This document shows positions 33,024 through 41,285 of a stretch of 64,000 bases of DNA, piece by piece (the first letter of the stretch is position 1; each line of letters starts with the position of its first letter). The translations under genes were made by a program, and so were the position numbers. A model generated the notes under the pieces. The model did not search any database. It had not been told where the DNA came from and saw nothing but the letters and a program-made list of their open reading frames with translations. Origin of the DNA: Candidatus Zixiibacteriota bacterium (GTDB lineage: Bacteria > Zixibacteria > MSB-5A5 > GN15 > FEB-12); contig JAOUBJ010000015.1 of the NCBI GenBank assembly GCA_029860345.1, positions 81,076 through 145,075 of the forward strand. The letters are read 5' to 3'.

Positions 33024-36000
33024 CTACTTGAGCAGGATCATCTTGCGTGTCTCAATGGCTGTTTCCGTCTGTAGCCGGTAGAAATAGACGCCGCTGGAGA
33101 CTCTGCTGCCGTCAAACTGGAAGCCGTGCTCGCCTGCTTCCAGATGTTGATCGACCAACGTGGTGACGACCTGCCCCGCGATGTTGTAAACAGTCAGATT
33201 CACACGGGAGGGGGCGCCGAGGGTGAAACTGATCTGGGTCAACGGATTGAACGGGTTGGGGAAGTTCTGCACACCGGTCGGCGCCTTGGTAGGGGCAGTG
33301 ATGGTCAACTCGACCACAACCACCGCCGGATCCACCACGCCTGCGACATCGAAGATAACCGTATCCCCGTACGCTCCGGCCGTCAATCCGGATGGATCGA
33401 TCATGATAGAGACAGGGCTGGGGGTCTGTCCGGCCGAATCAGGCAATGTTACGAAATGGAGGCCCGAAGCGTTCATACTCCAACCCGAATACCAGGCCGG
33501 TGCATTGCTCGAATTCAGATTAACCGTGGCTTCAATTGGCGTCGTTGAACCTTCATCGGCAGCCACGTACACATGATTCGGTATTGTCCAAGCCATTTCA
33601 CTCGGCGGCGGTCCGCTGCTGGTATCGACAGTCATCCTGATCAGCAGCCTGACAGTGTTGTCCGCGTCCGGAGATGAGAAGAAGGCCGTTCCCGCGTATG
33701 TTCCGGCGGTGAATCCGGCCGGGTATACGGTTACGCTGACTTCCTCGTCGGTGGTGCCTGACGTATTGTTCAGATTCATCCATATTGTCGAGACAGTATC
33801 CAGCCAGCCGATGTAGTTCATCGGCGAAGCAGTGGAACTCAGGAAGCTGGTAACGGTCACCGGGTCCGTGCCGGGGGCAATGGTGAAGTCGATTGTATCC
33901 GGAGTCAGGATTAGTGACTCGCCGGTCGGTGCTTCCACGACCCGGTGGAAGGCGAACACGCGAAGCGGACTGTTGTAGGCGCCTTCGACCTCGATACTCA
34001 GTGTGTCGTAATAGACACCCGGCGCCGTCTGGGCCGTGCTGGTGACGGTGAAGTGTACCGTGTCAGGGGTGAAACCGGTCGGGTTTGTGATGCTGATGAA
34101 ATCGGCCGGGTCCACATGACTGACTGTGAAAGCGGACGGGACTATACGGGAAGTAATCTCGAAAGCGCCATAGTGTACTGTGTCGGACCCTATGTACGAC
34201 TCAAATCCGTGCCAGATCGGCGATACCCAGGCCGAATCGGGGTCCTCGCTTCCGGGCGGTACCACCAGAAGCGTCACGGGAACATTGATGGGACTGTTGG
34301 CACAGCCTTCCACCCAAACCTGCATGACATCCTGGTAGTTGCCCATGATGAGCGTACCGGGGTTTACTTCGAAACTGAAGTAGCCGTTGGTTTGGCCTGA
34401 GTTCTCGACCAGAGTGATAAAGTCCGGCGGTTCGGCAAAGGTCACGGTGAAATTGGCCGGAGCGTTGGAGGACATGACATCCACCCAACCGGTGCGTACA
34501 TCGAGTGAACCTTCGCCCATGACGAACACAGTCGCCGAATCGGTGTAGACCCAGGCGGAATCACCGTCTACAGTCGAGTCGTACATATTCAGCCATACCG
34601 AAATGTAGACCGGGTCGGGCACACCGGCAACACTGCACCTGACGCTGTCCAGATAGTTGCCGGAAAGAGTCAGCCCACCGGGGTTGACAGTTACCATGAC
34701 ACTATCATCCGTAAGTCCCGAATTGTATGGCAGTGACGTGAACCCGCCGCCACCCGGCAGCACCTCGGCTACGAACCCAGCCGGTGCGTTGGAGGAATAC
34801 AGAATGGATGGCACAGATTGTGTTTCGTCGGTCCCCACTTGAGCCTGAAAGTACAGAGTGGGATGACTGAGCCAGGCGGTAGCGCTTGTGTCGGCCTCGT
34901 GCATCGTAGCGCAGACGGTGAGCGATACCGGTTCCGGGACGCCGTCCACGGTAAACAGCACTTCGTCGTAGTGCGTGCCCAGTACCGGAAGGTATGGGTC
35001 CACCGACACCCAAACGGTGTCATTGGTTGTGCCCGTCGGCGCCATCAGCATGGTGAATACGTCGCCGTCGTCCACAACCTCTGCCGTGTAACCGGCGGGA
35101 GCGTTGGTGGAGGTCAAGAACGAGCTTAGCATCGGATTGGTTACATAGACGCGGCCTTCATACAGGTCGACGTAGGCAGTGTCCGGCATGAGATCGGCCA
35201 TGGCCAGATTGTTAATCGAACTCAACGAAGCGGGCGGATCGGCCAGTCCACCGCCGAGCAAGCCTGAAACATCCGGATTGATGTCGTCGATGTCGGTTCC
35301 GGTGGCGGTAATGGCGTACTCAAGAAGCGGGTTGCTGGCCGAGGGTGAGATTTCCCTGAGCATGGCCACCTGCCCGGCCACGAAGGGCGCCGCGAAACTG
35401 CTGCCACTCCACCAGGCAAACAAGCCGTCCTTATAGGTGGAGTAGATCATCGTTCCGGGTGCGCAGATGTCAACATTGGCGCCGTAGCTTGAGAAGTCGG
35501 CCAGGAGCATGGTCGAGTCAATGGCGGCCACCGAAATGACATTGGCAAAGGCAGCAGGGTATAGATTGCCTGCGTTGCTTTCATTACCGGCCGCGGCGAC
35601 CACGGCGACGCCTTGGGACTCAGCATAGTTGATAGCATCGCGCACGGCCAGGTGCTCGGCCATCAGCACCAGACTAATATTGATGACATTGCAGCCGTCA
35701 TCGACCGCTTGTTCAATAGCGCGGGCCAAAGTGAAACCATCACCGTAACCGCGATTATCGATGACGCGATAAGGCGCGATCATGGCATCAGGTGCGGCCA
35801 GATGAACGACGCCGGCGACAAACGTGCCGTGTCCCGAGGATTGACCACCGCCTTCGTCGAAAGGAAAGGCGTCCTCGGCAACAAAGTCCCAACCAGGCAG
35901 GACAACCGATGACAACTCGTCGTAAGAAGCATCAACGCCGCCGTCGAGGACCGCTACCGTGATGCCGTCCCCGGTGGCTGTCTGGTGACTGTTGTCCAGA

Positions 36001-36470
36001 TTCAGCATGGCGCCGGCCGACTGATCTGGATAGTCTCCGATATACTGTTCATCGGAGAAGGGATAGCTTCCCTGGACCGGGTGCAACCTATTCATCACAT
36101 AATTTGGGTGAGCATAGGTGACCGAACTCATGGTATCGAAGTCACTTTCGAGATCGAAGAACTCGACACCGGGTGGGGTTTCCAACAAGTAGACACCGCT
36201 GTGGGTGAGTTGTTGTCTCACTGCTGTTACGAAGCCGGCGTCGAACAATTCTTCCGGATCGGCCCAGGGTGCGAACTTGACCACGATTTGGTTGGGGACG
36301 TATGACAACTCAGGCGGCGTTACATCGTGGCCTGAGTTATTGGGGTCGGACTGGCCGGGACCAATACCGCCCCCAGCCAGAGCGAATCCGGCGGTGAAAA
36401 CAAAAACCGAAACGGCCAGCGCAAGAATCGGCCAAAGTCTTAATGGTTTTTTCGATGATACTGTCAACAT
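33024..36470 (-). CDS. Secreted subtilisin-family (S8) serine protease with T9SS sorting domain
   Basis: A 1148-residue extracellular endopeptidase. Signal peptide 1-32, then a fervidolysin-type propeptide (VPNQIVVKFAPWADPEELFD). The S8 catalytic triad is Asp176 (VAVLDGGVD), His214 (GHGTFVAG) and Ser358 (WSGSSFAAPFVAG), with oxyanion Asn296 (AAAGNES). Residues about 430-1040 hold five or six Ig/BACON-like beta repeats, each ending near SSNAPAGF, NSGxTxDSVxVTVNP and GxYxDSV. A C-terminal Por/T9SS sorting domain follows (VQNFPNPFNPLTQISFTLG, GVYFYRLQTETAIETRKMIL). ATG 36470 follows GAGAGG and lies 37 bases after the TPR-CHAT stop on the same strand. It is probably the last gene of the ECF sigma/CHAT operon. 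Confidence 0.92.
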   Translation of the reverse strand: MLTVSSKKPLRLWPILALAVSVFVFTAGFALAGGGIGPGQSDPNNSGHDVTPPELSYVPNQIVVKFAPWADPEELFDAGFVTAVRQQLTHSGVYLLETPPGVEFFDLESDFDTMSSVTYAHPNYVMNRLHPVQGSYPFSDEQYIGDYPDQSAGAMLNLDNSHQTATGDGITVAVLDGGVDASYDELSSVVLPGWDFVAEDAFPFDEGGGQSSGHGTFVAGVVHLAAPDAMIAPYRVIDNRGYGDGFTLARAIEQAVDDGCNVINISLVLMAEHLAVRDAINYAESQGVAVVAAAGNESNAGNLYPAAFANVISVAAIDSTMLLADFSSYGANVDICAPGTMIYSTYKDGLFAWWSGSSFAAPFVAGQVAMLREISPSASNPLLEYAITATGTDIDDINPDVSGLLGGGLADPPASLSSINNLAMADLMPDTAYVDLYEGRVYVTNPMLSSFLTSTNAPAGYTAEVVDDGDVFTMLMAPTGTTNDTVWVSVDPYLPVLGTHYDEVLFTVDGVPEPVSLTVCATMHEADTSATAWLSHPTLYFQAQVGTDETQSVPSILYSSNAPAGFVAEVLPGGGGFTSLPYNSGLTDDSVMVTVNPGGLTLSGNYLDSVRCSVAGVPDPVYISVWLNMYDSTVDGDSAWVYTDSATVFVMGEGSLDVRTGWVDVMSSNAPANFTVTFAEPPDFITLVENSGQTNGYFSFEVNPGTLIMGNYQDVMQVWVEGCANSPINVPVTLLVVPPGSEDPDSAWVSPIWHGFESYIGSDTVHYGAFEITSRIVPSAFTVSHVDPADFISITNPTGFTPDTVHFTVTSTAQTAPGVYYDTLSIEVEGAYNSPLRVFAFHRVVEAPTGESLILTPDTIDFTIAPGTDPVTVTSFLSSTASPMNYIGWLDTVSTIWMNLNNTSGTTDEEVSVTVYPAGFTAGTYAGTAFFSSPDADNTVRLLIRMTVDTSSGPPPSEMAWTIPNHVYVAADEGSTTPIEATVNLNSSNAPAWYSGWSMNASGLHFVTLPDSAGQTPSPVSIMIDPSGLTAGAYGDTVIFDVAGVVDPAVVVVELTITAPTKAPTGVQNFPNPFNPLTQISFTLGAPSRVNLTVYNIAGQVVTTLVDQHLEAGEHGFQFDGSRVSSGVYFYRLQTETAIETRKMILLK

Positions 36471-36507
36471 GACTTAACCTCTCAAAACGAAAGTTGTTTT
36501 TTCACTA

Positions 36508-39237
36508 TCAACCGGCGCCGAAAACACTGAACGCACTCCAGTGGTAAGCTGAGGGAAACTTTTCCCGGACGCCCAGGGCAGCTTGTCGGGCAGCCGAGCC
36601 GGCCGACATGCCACCCAAATACGATTTATATAAAAGATCGGTCCACTCCGTAGTGGAGAAATCGGAAACCGCCCAGCGACTGGCAATGACGTTGCGTGCG
36701 CCCATCTCGAGGAGAGATCGAACCATACCACCAGCTTCCTCTCCGGGCAGGCTGGTCTGTTGGCCGGTGCGACACGCGGCCAGTGTGACTAGTTCAACCC
36801 GATTGCGTTTGAGTCGGAAGTCGGCGGCGAACAATGGTCCGTCGGCCAGTAACAAAGCGGAGTAGAAAGGATTGTCCGGACGCAGGTGGGCGTGACCGGT
36901 GAAGTGCCAGATCTTGGCACTTTCGTGATCCGGCCAGTCTGCCCGGCAACAGGGATCGTAGACGGCGGCGTGTGGTCCCTGCAACCGCGAGCTTACGGCT
37001 GCGACTTCACGCTGTATATGGGTCAATCCGTCTGCTGCGCCGACAAATATCTTGGTTTTCTGTGATCGTGTAGTCTGTTGTTGGGCCTGCAAGTGATGTC
37101 TCAGGCTGGGTGCAAACGACAGCTCCAAACGTTCAAGCAACGGAACACCGTTGGTGGTGAGAGCCGACCAGGGGAGGCACGAAAGTTGCCCCTCCGGTAA
37201 CACCAATAGTTGGTCGGTGGTCGACGGCAACTGAAGGGGGGGGAGCACCCAACTGCCGAGCCTATTGAGGATGTCACTTTCATCGGCCAGTTCTGTTTTG
37301 CCTGGTCTGTGTTTGATGCCGTCGGCGCGTTCCACTATGAACCGCCAGAGAGCGACCAACTCGCGCACTATCCTCACGCCGTCGAGATACCTGTGGGCAT
37401 GGCATGCACCGTTGTGGTGCACGAAGGCAAAGATATCGCGACGACCTACATGGAATTGCACGATGGGTTGAGCATAGGATGCCTTGTCAAAGAGTTTGGC
37501 CAGTTCTTCCGAGGCATGCGGCCTTCCGACCGTGTGGCTTTCCAGTTGAGCCAGATTGTGCCGCACGGTGTGCTGGAGTTTGGCAAAAGCCTCACCATGA
37601 TGCAGCCGACCGGGCGTGCGCCGCTGCATCTCATCGGAGATAATATGCGACATGGCCGTTACCTGACCGGCCAACTCCGAGAGCGAACTTTCGGCTTTTT
37701 GACGAGCCGGATCGGTTACGTAGACATCTTCAATCGACGACCAAAGCCCCACCGTTTTGAAACGTTCCGACCAAACGGCCGCCGCCTTGGGGTCGCTTGC
37801 GTGTTGCGTCTCTATCAGGTTGCGATAGGGATCGCTCTGATCTTTCAGGAATGCGGCGCGAAGCTCGATGGGGGGTAGTTTCGCGCGCACGGCATCCAGA
37901 ACGTCGGCGGCCTTACTCCAATGGCGAACAGCAACTTTCATCCTTTGCCGACCAGCCGCACGATCACCCAACAAAGCCAGCCGACGGGCCATCAAGTGGG
38001 GAACCGACGCCACGGCCGGGTTGCGTCCGAGTCGTCTCAGGGCATCAGTTTCGTCCGGTTGTACGGCCAGAATTTGCAGATCACATATTGCTTCCCACAA
38101 TGGAAGCTGTGCTTGCGAAAACCGTTTGCGGGCCATCCGCATGTGGCTCAATCGGGCCGATCCAGGGCGTTGTAGTTGAGCCAGTGTCAACTGTGCCGCA
38201 CCTGCGAATCCCTGGTTGCGGTCTTGGCTGAAACCCTTTTGAGCTCTTTTCAAAGCGGTACGGGCATCTGTGCGGCGACCCATGGCGGCCGAGGCTTTGC
38301 CGTAGAAAAAGTCCGCCTTGGCCTGTTCGTAAGATAAGCCCAACCTGCGAGCAGCCTGGTTCGCTTCACGAGCCGCTTTGCGAGCATCGACCAGCAAGTT
38401 GAGTCCGAGATACACTTCGGCGCGGTCCAGTTTGCACAGGATTCGTTCGCGGTGCTGTTTTCCTCGGTCATACTCTTGTTCGCATTTGGTCAACTGCTGC
38501 AAGGCGGTGTGGAAGTTGCCCTCAAGCATGTGCAACCAGGCCAGTCCGTACAGACAACCGGTTGCATGCAAAGCACTGTTGTGGGACTCGAAGACCTTGC
38601 GAGCGTCGCTGTACAGCTCACCGGCTTCCTTAAACTCCATCAACTGGACCAAGGTGTTAGCCAGGTTGTAGTGACACAACGCCACAGCGACGTCGGCGCC
38701 TTCGCCTTCGAAGAAAGCGGCTGCCTGCTGGTAGAGTTGCTTAGCCTGACGATGCCGATCCTGGCGGTGCAACAGGTTGGCGTAGTTGACCCGTGTCTTG
38801 GCCGCGTCTGCTTCAGCACCCAGTCGACCGAAAGTGGCCAGGGCCATCCTGGCCCGGTGTTGCGCCTCTTTGAAGTCACCAAGATACATGTAGACATCAA
38901 TTAGAACGCGATCAATCCGTGCCCGCCAAATAGCATCCTTCAAAAGCAAGCGGCGCGCGGTCAGATAGGTCTTTTTTGCTTCGGGATAGTTGCCGGCCAC
39001 CACAAGCGCCCAGGCTGATGCCCGCAAAGCGGTACGATACAGGAGACCGCCGTGTGGTTTGGCATGTTTGACAAACTGCCGTCCCAACTTGACCGACGTT
39101 ACCGTAGACACCTGGGTTTCGCTACGGACTTTTCGGTCGACGGCGGCGGCCAACTCCTGGGTGGAAAAGCCGTTGACGGTACCGTATCGCAAAAAGCTGT
39201 CGACCGCTCTGTCAAGGTTTGTCTTCTTTGCTACCAT
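36508..39237 (-). CDS. TPR-CHAT protease
   Basis: A 909-residue cytoplasmic caspase-like protein. Residues about 60-480 are TPR-type helical hairpins (TYLTARRLLLKDAIWRARID, AKTRVNYANLLHRQDRHRQA and others), a sensor or oligomerisation platform. The C-terminal CHAT domain (about 640-909) holds the His/Cys dyad: His782 in IWHFTGHAHL and Cys822 in LVTLAACRTG. GEEAGGMVRSLLEMGARNVI and SRWAVSDFSTTEW follow, all typical of active CHAT proteases. ATG 39237 overlaps the stop of the preceding gene by seven bases; an upstream in-frame start 60 codons earlier would run through that gene and is rejected. It lies between an ECF-sigma-linked small protein and a secreted subtilase. Confidence 0.88.
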   Translation of the reverse strand: MVAKKTNLDRAVDSFLRYGTVNGFSTQELAAAVDRKVRSETQVSTVTSVKLGRQFVKHAKPHGGLLYRTALRASAWALVVAGNYPEAKKTYLTARRLLLKDAIWRARIDRVLIDVYMYLGDFKEAQHRARMALATFGRLGAEADAAKTRVNYANLLHRQDRHRQAKQLYQQAAAFFEGEGADVAVALCHYNLANTLVQLMEFKEAGELYSDARKVFESHNSALHATGCLYGLAWLHMLEGNFHTALQQLTKCEQEYDRGKQHRERILCKLDRAEVYLGLNLLVDARKAAREANQAARRLGLSYEQAKADFFYGKASAAMGRRTDARTALKRAQKGFSQDRNQGFAGAAQLTLAQLQRPGSARLSHMRMARKRFSQAQLPLWEAICDLQILAVQPDETDALRRLGRNPAVASVPHLMARRLALLGDRAAGRQRMKVAVRHWSKAADVLDAVRAKLPPIELRAAFLKDQSDPYRNLIETQHASDPKAAAVWSERFKTVGLWSSIEDVYVTDPARQKAESSLSELAGQVTAMSHIISDEMQRRTPGRLHHGEAFAKLQHTVRHNLAQLESHTVGRPHASEELAKLFDKASYAQPIVQFHVGRRDIFAFVHHNGACHAHRYLDGVRIVRELVALWRFIVERADGIKHRPGKTELADESDILNRLGSWVLPPLQLPSTTDQLLVLPEGQLSCLPWSALTTNGVPLLERLELSFAPSLRHHLQAQQQTTRSQKTKIFVGAADGLTHIQREVAAVSSRLQGPHAAVYDPCCRADWPDHESAKIWHFTGHAHLRPDNPFYSALLLADGPLFAADFRLKRNRVELVTLAACRTGQQTSLPGEEAGGMVRSLLEMGARNVIASRWAVSDFSTTEWTDLLYKSYLGGMSAGSAARQAALGVREKFPSAYHWSAFSVFGAG

Positions 39238-39773
39238 GGCATCTTCTCGAAGCTGACACTGGTGTCGAATGATTCCAAACGCAGAACCTTCGGGACTATT
39301 CTTGAGGACCAGATAAAGAACCCACCGGTCTGCGGCAGGAAACTGCGACCGCCAACTTTCAGAACAAAGCTGTTGATCGCATTCTTGCCGTCGTACACAC
39401 GGGCCACAAACTCCCACACATTGTCACGTTGTTCCGCCACGATTTCCAGCACCAAATTACCGGCTTTCAGCTTCAACCGCCTGATGTGACCATCGGCGGA
39501 ATCCCTCAAAGCCATGGCCGGACCATCGGCCCAGGAATCGTAGACTGTCCGCCCCTTGACGGTGCGGGAGTCGGAACTCTCTTCAAACAGCAGCGGGATA
39601 TTGCAGTACCTTTCAACCGCGGCCGCAGATGGTTTGGCGAAACCACTTGCAGGGGCCTTTCTGGTCTTGGTGGGCAGAAGATTACGAACCACTTTTGGCA
39701 TCGGCTGTTGGCTCGGCCGTGTGCGTTTCGTCCGGGCGGCGGGCTGATTGGTTTTGGTGGTTCGTTTCTTCAT
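39231..39773 (-). CDS. Small basic-tailed beta-rich protein of the sigma/CHAT operon
   Basis: A 180-residue protein I cannot place in a family. The first 50 residues are Lys/Arg/Pro-rich and probably disordered (KKRTTKTNQPAARTKRTRPS). The rest looks like a compact beta domain (RRLKLKAGNLVLEIVAEQ, NVWEFVARVYDGKNAINSFV, FIWSSRIVPKVLRLE). It has no signal peptide or helix anchor. Its stop overlaps the TPR-CHAT start by seven bases, and it follows the ECF sigma gene by 49 bases, so it is probably a dedicated partner: an adaptor, an anti-sigma-like regulator or a CHAT substrate. Those three options are inference. Confidence 0.6.
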   Translation of the reverse strand: MKKRTTKTNQPAARTKRTRPSQQPMPKVVRNLLPTKTRKAPASGFAKPSAAAVERYCNIPLLFEESSDSRTVKGRTVYDSWADGPAMALRDSADGHIRRLKLKAGNLVLEIVAEQRDNVWEFVARVYDGKNAINSFVLKVGGRSFLPQTGGFFIWSSRIVPKVLRLESFDTSVSFEKMPW

Positions 39774-39822
39774 AATCTGTTTATCCTACAGGTTCTGATG
39801 GTAGGAGCGGCTTACAAGCGGT

Positions 39823-40377
39823 TTAGTCTCCCGAGTAACCCATTTTTTTTAGAATATTCTCAAGTTTTTTCAGACAGCGGGTGCGCATAGAACCGACCGA
39901 GTTGGGTTTTAAGCCCAATACCGCGGCCATACGGCGATATGACACTTCGTCGCCCTCCAGGAATAATGCCGTGAGAAGGCGGCGACAGCGTATGTCGAGC
40001 TGTTCCAAACCTTTTTCCAGGATCGCCTGATGTTCAAGCTGTTGTACCAGTTCATCCGGAAGGCTCCGGCGGTCGGAGATGTTTTCATCGTCCGGCAACT
40101 CCGACTGGTAGTTCAGCCTCAGGGCCATGCGGACGGCCTGCCTGTGAGTGGTTCGAATCAACCAGGCCGGCAGGCTCTGCGGGTCCTTGATCGACTCCCG
40201 CTTGCGATAAAGGGCCAGCCAGGTCTGTTGGGCGCAGTCTTCGGCATCCGGAATCGACAATCCGACTCGTCTGGCTACGCCGTTGACCAACCCGGCATAG
40301 GTTTCCACCAGCTCACGCCAGGCTGTGGCCTCACTTCGGCAAACGCGCTTCCAGATGTCATGTATATTGTGCGTCAA
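39823..40377 (-). CDS. ECF sigma factor heading the CHAT/subtilase operon
   Basis: A 184-residue sigma-70-family protein. Region 2: AWRELVETYAGLVNGVARRV, DAEDCAQQTWLALYRK, LPAWLIRTTHRQAVRMAL. Region 4: LDIRCRRLLTALFLEGDEVS and YRRMAAVLGLKPNSVGSMRT, the DNA-binding helix-turn-helix, followed by RCLKKLENILKKMG. The frame opens at TTG 40377 with no better start in frame. It lies first in a four-gene minus-strand run with a beta-rich protein, TPR-CHAT protease and subtilase. A short inverted repeat (GGTCGT...ACGACC, about 40397-40419) lies just upstream and might be an autoregulatory site. No classical anti-sigma gene is present. Confidence 0.85.
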   Translation of the reverse strand: MTHNIHDIWKRVCRSEATAWRELVETYAGLVNGVARRVGLSIPDAEDCAQQTWLALYRKRESIKDPQSLPAWLIRTTHRQAVRMALRLNYQSELPDDENISDRRSLPDELVQQLEHQAILEKGLEQLDIRCRRLLTALFLEGDEVSYRRMAAVLGLKPNSVGSMRTRCLKKLENILKKMGYSGD

Positions 40378-41285
40378 ATTTCTGTCTCTGCCAGTGGTCG
40401 TGGTAAGTGACTACGACCTTACAACCTGCCGCCTTGTTATACGGGATAATAGCCGGTATGCTTCATATTATGGTGATTAACGGCGGTTTGGGAGGGATGA
40501 GCAGGCTGGCCGACAGGGCGGTTCCACGCGCTGCACGCGCATCCACCTCATGCTGAGCGAAGTCGAAGTATGAACTACCGCCCCCAACGAGGTTTGAACC
40601 GGCCAGCCGTGGTTGCCGTTTGCAGGTGCGGTCAGGCGACTCGCCTGACAGCCATGCAAGTTTCGGTGGGTGTTGTCCGCCGCGGCGGACGCCAGCGAAT
40701 CCGTGTGACCCGCTGGCCGGTCAAGCCGGCCTACTCGCCCATCGCCACTTTGCACCGAAATGTACGTAGCACAAAGAAACCGATTCATCGGTGTCGGGTC
40801 ACACCCACGCCTTCGGCGCGTCCAAGACCCGACACAACGCAATACCGACTTCAGGATTTGGGGAGGCGCAAGTATCACTATAATGTAGGGACCAGTTCGT
40901 TCAAGTATGTCAATTCTCAGTTGTTATCGCGATCCCTGCAAATCGATCGGTACTTAAACCGACTGCTATCGATGTACTTTTCCAGTATAGTAGGAAGTCT
41001 GTTTTTGTCAAGTGGTACCTGTATGGCCGGTTGATACCACAAATGGCTTGACTTAATCGGTCTTCGTTACGTTTTTTGTCTTGTAAGCTAAATCAGGGCT
41101 GCTGGGAAGGTTGACGACGGCGGGCTCCTGCGACAAGCTCCACAACATTGCCGTTCGGCACCACATGGTCGCAAGCGAGAGCGTCTAAACCAAAGCCCTG
41201 CCGAAGAAACCCATAATGTCCGATCAGAACGCTGTCACAATTTCACTGACGGTCAAATCAGTCGAGCGTAGCGGATCAGTTACCT
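40378..41285. other. 900-base region without a supported gene
   Basis: The region between the divergent sigma-operon and PAS/LuxR genes holds no convincing gene. A 154-codon plus-strand frame (40570-41034) is composed of repeat-like sequence and is rejected. A degenerate TGCTGAGCGAAGTCGAAG repeat copy lies at 40548-40573. The 410 bases at 40870-41285 show no repeat, promoter or RNA that I recognise. Confidence 0.5.

Noticed and set aside
36508..39237. TPR-CHAT as a CRISPR-associated (Csx29-type) protease
   Set aside because: No gRAMP/Cas7-11 gene, Cas1/Cas2 or array lies in the window; the neighbours are a sigma factor and a subtilase.
40570..41034. A 154-codon plus-strand frame in the gap before the PAS/LuxR gene
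   Set aside because: It runs through repeat-like sequence, is Arg/Thr-rich without domain signal and lacks a ribosome-binding site.
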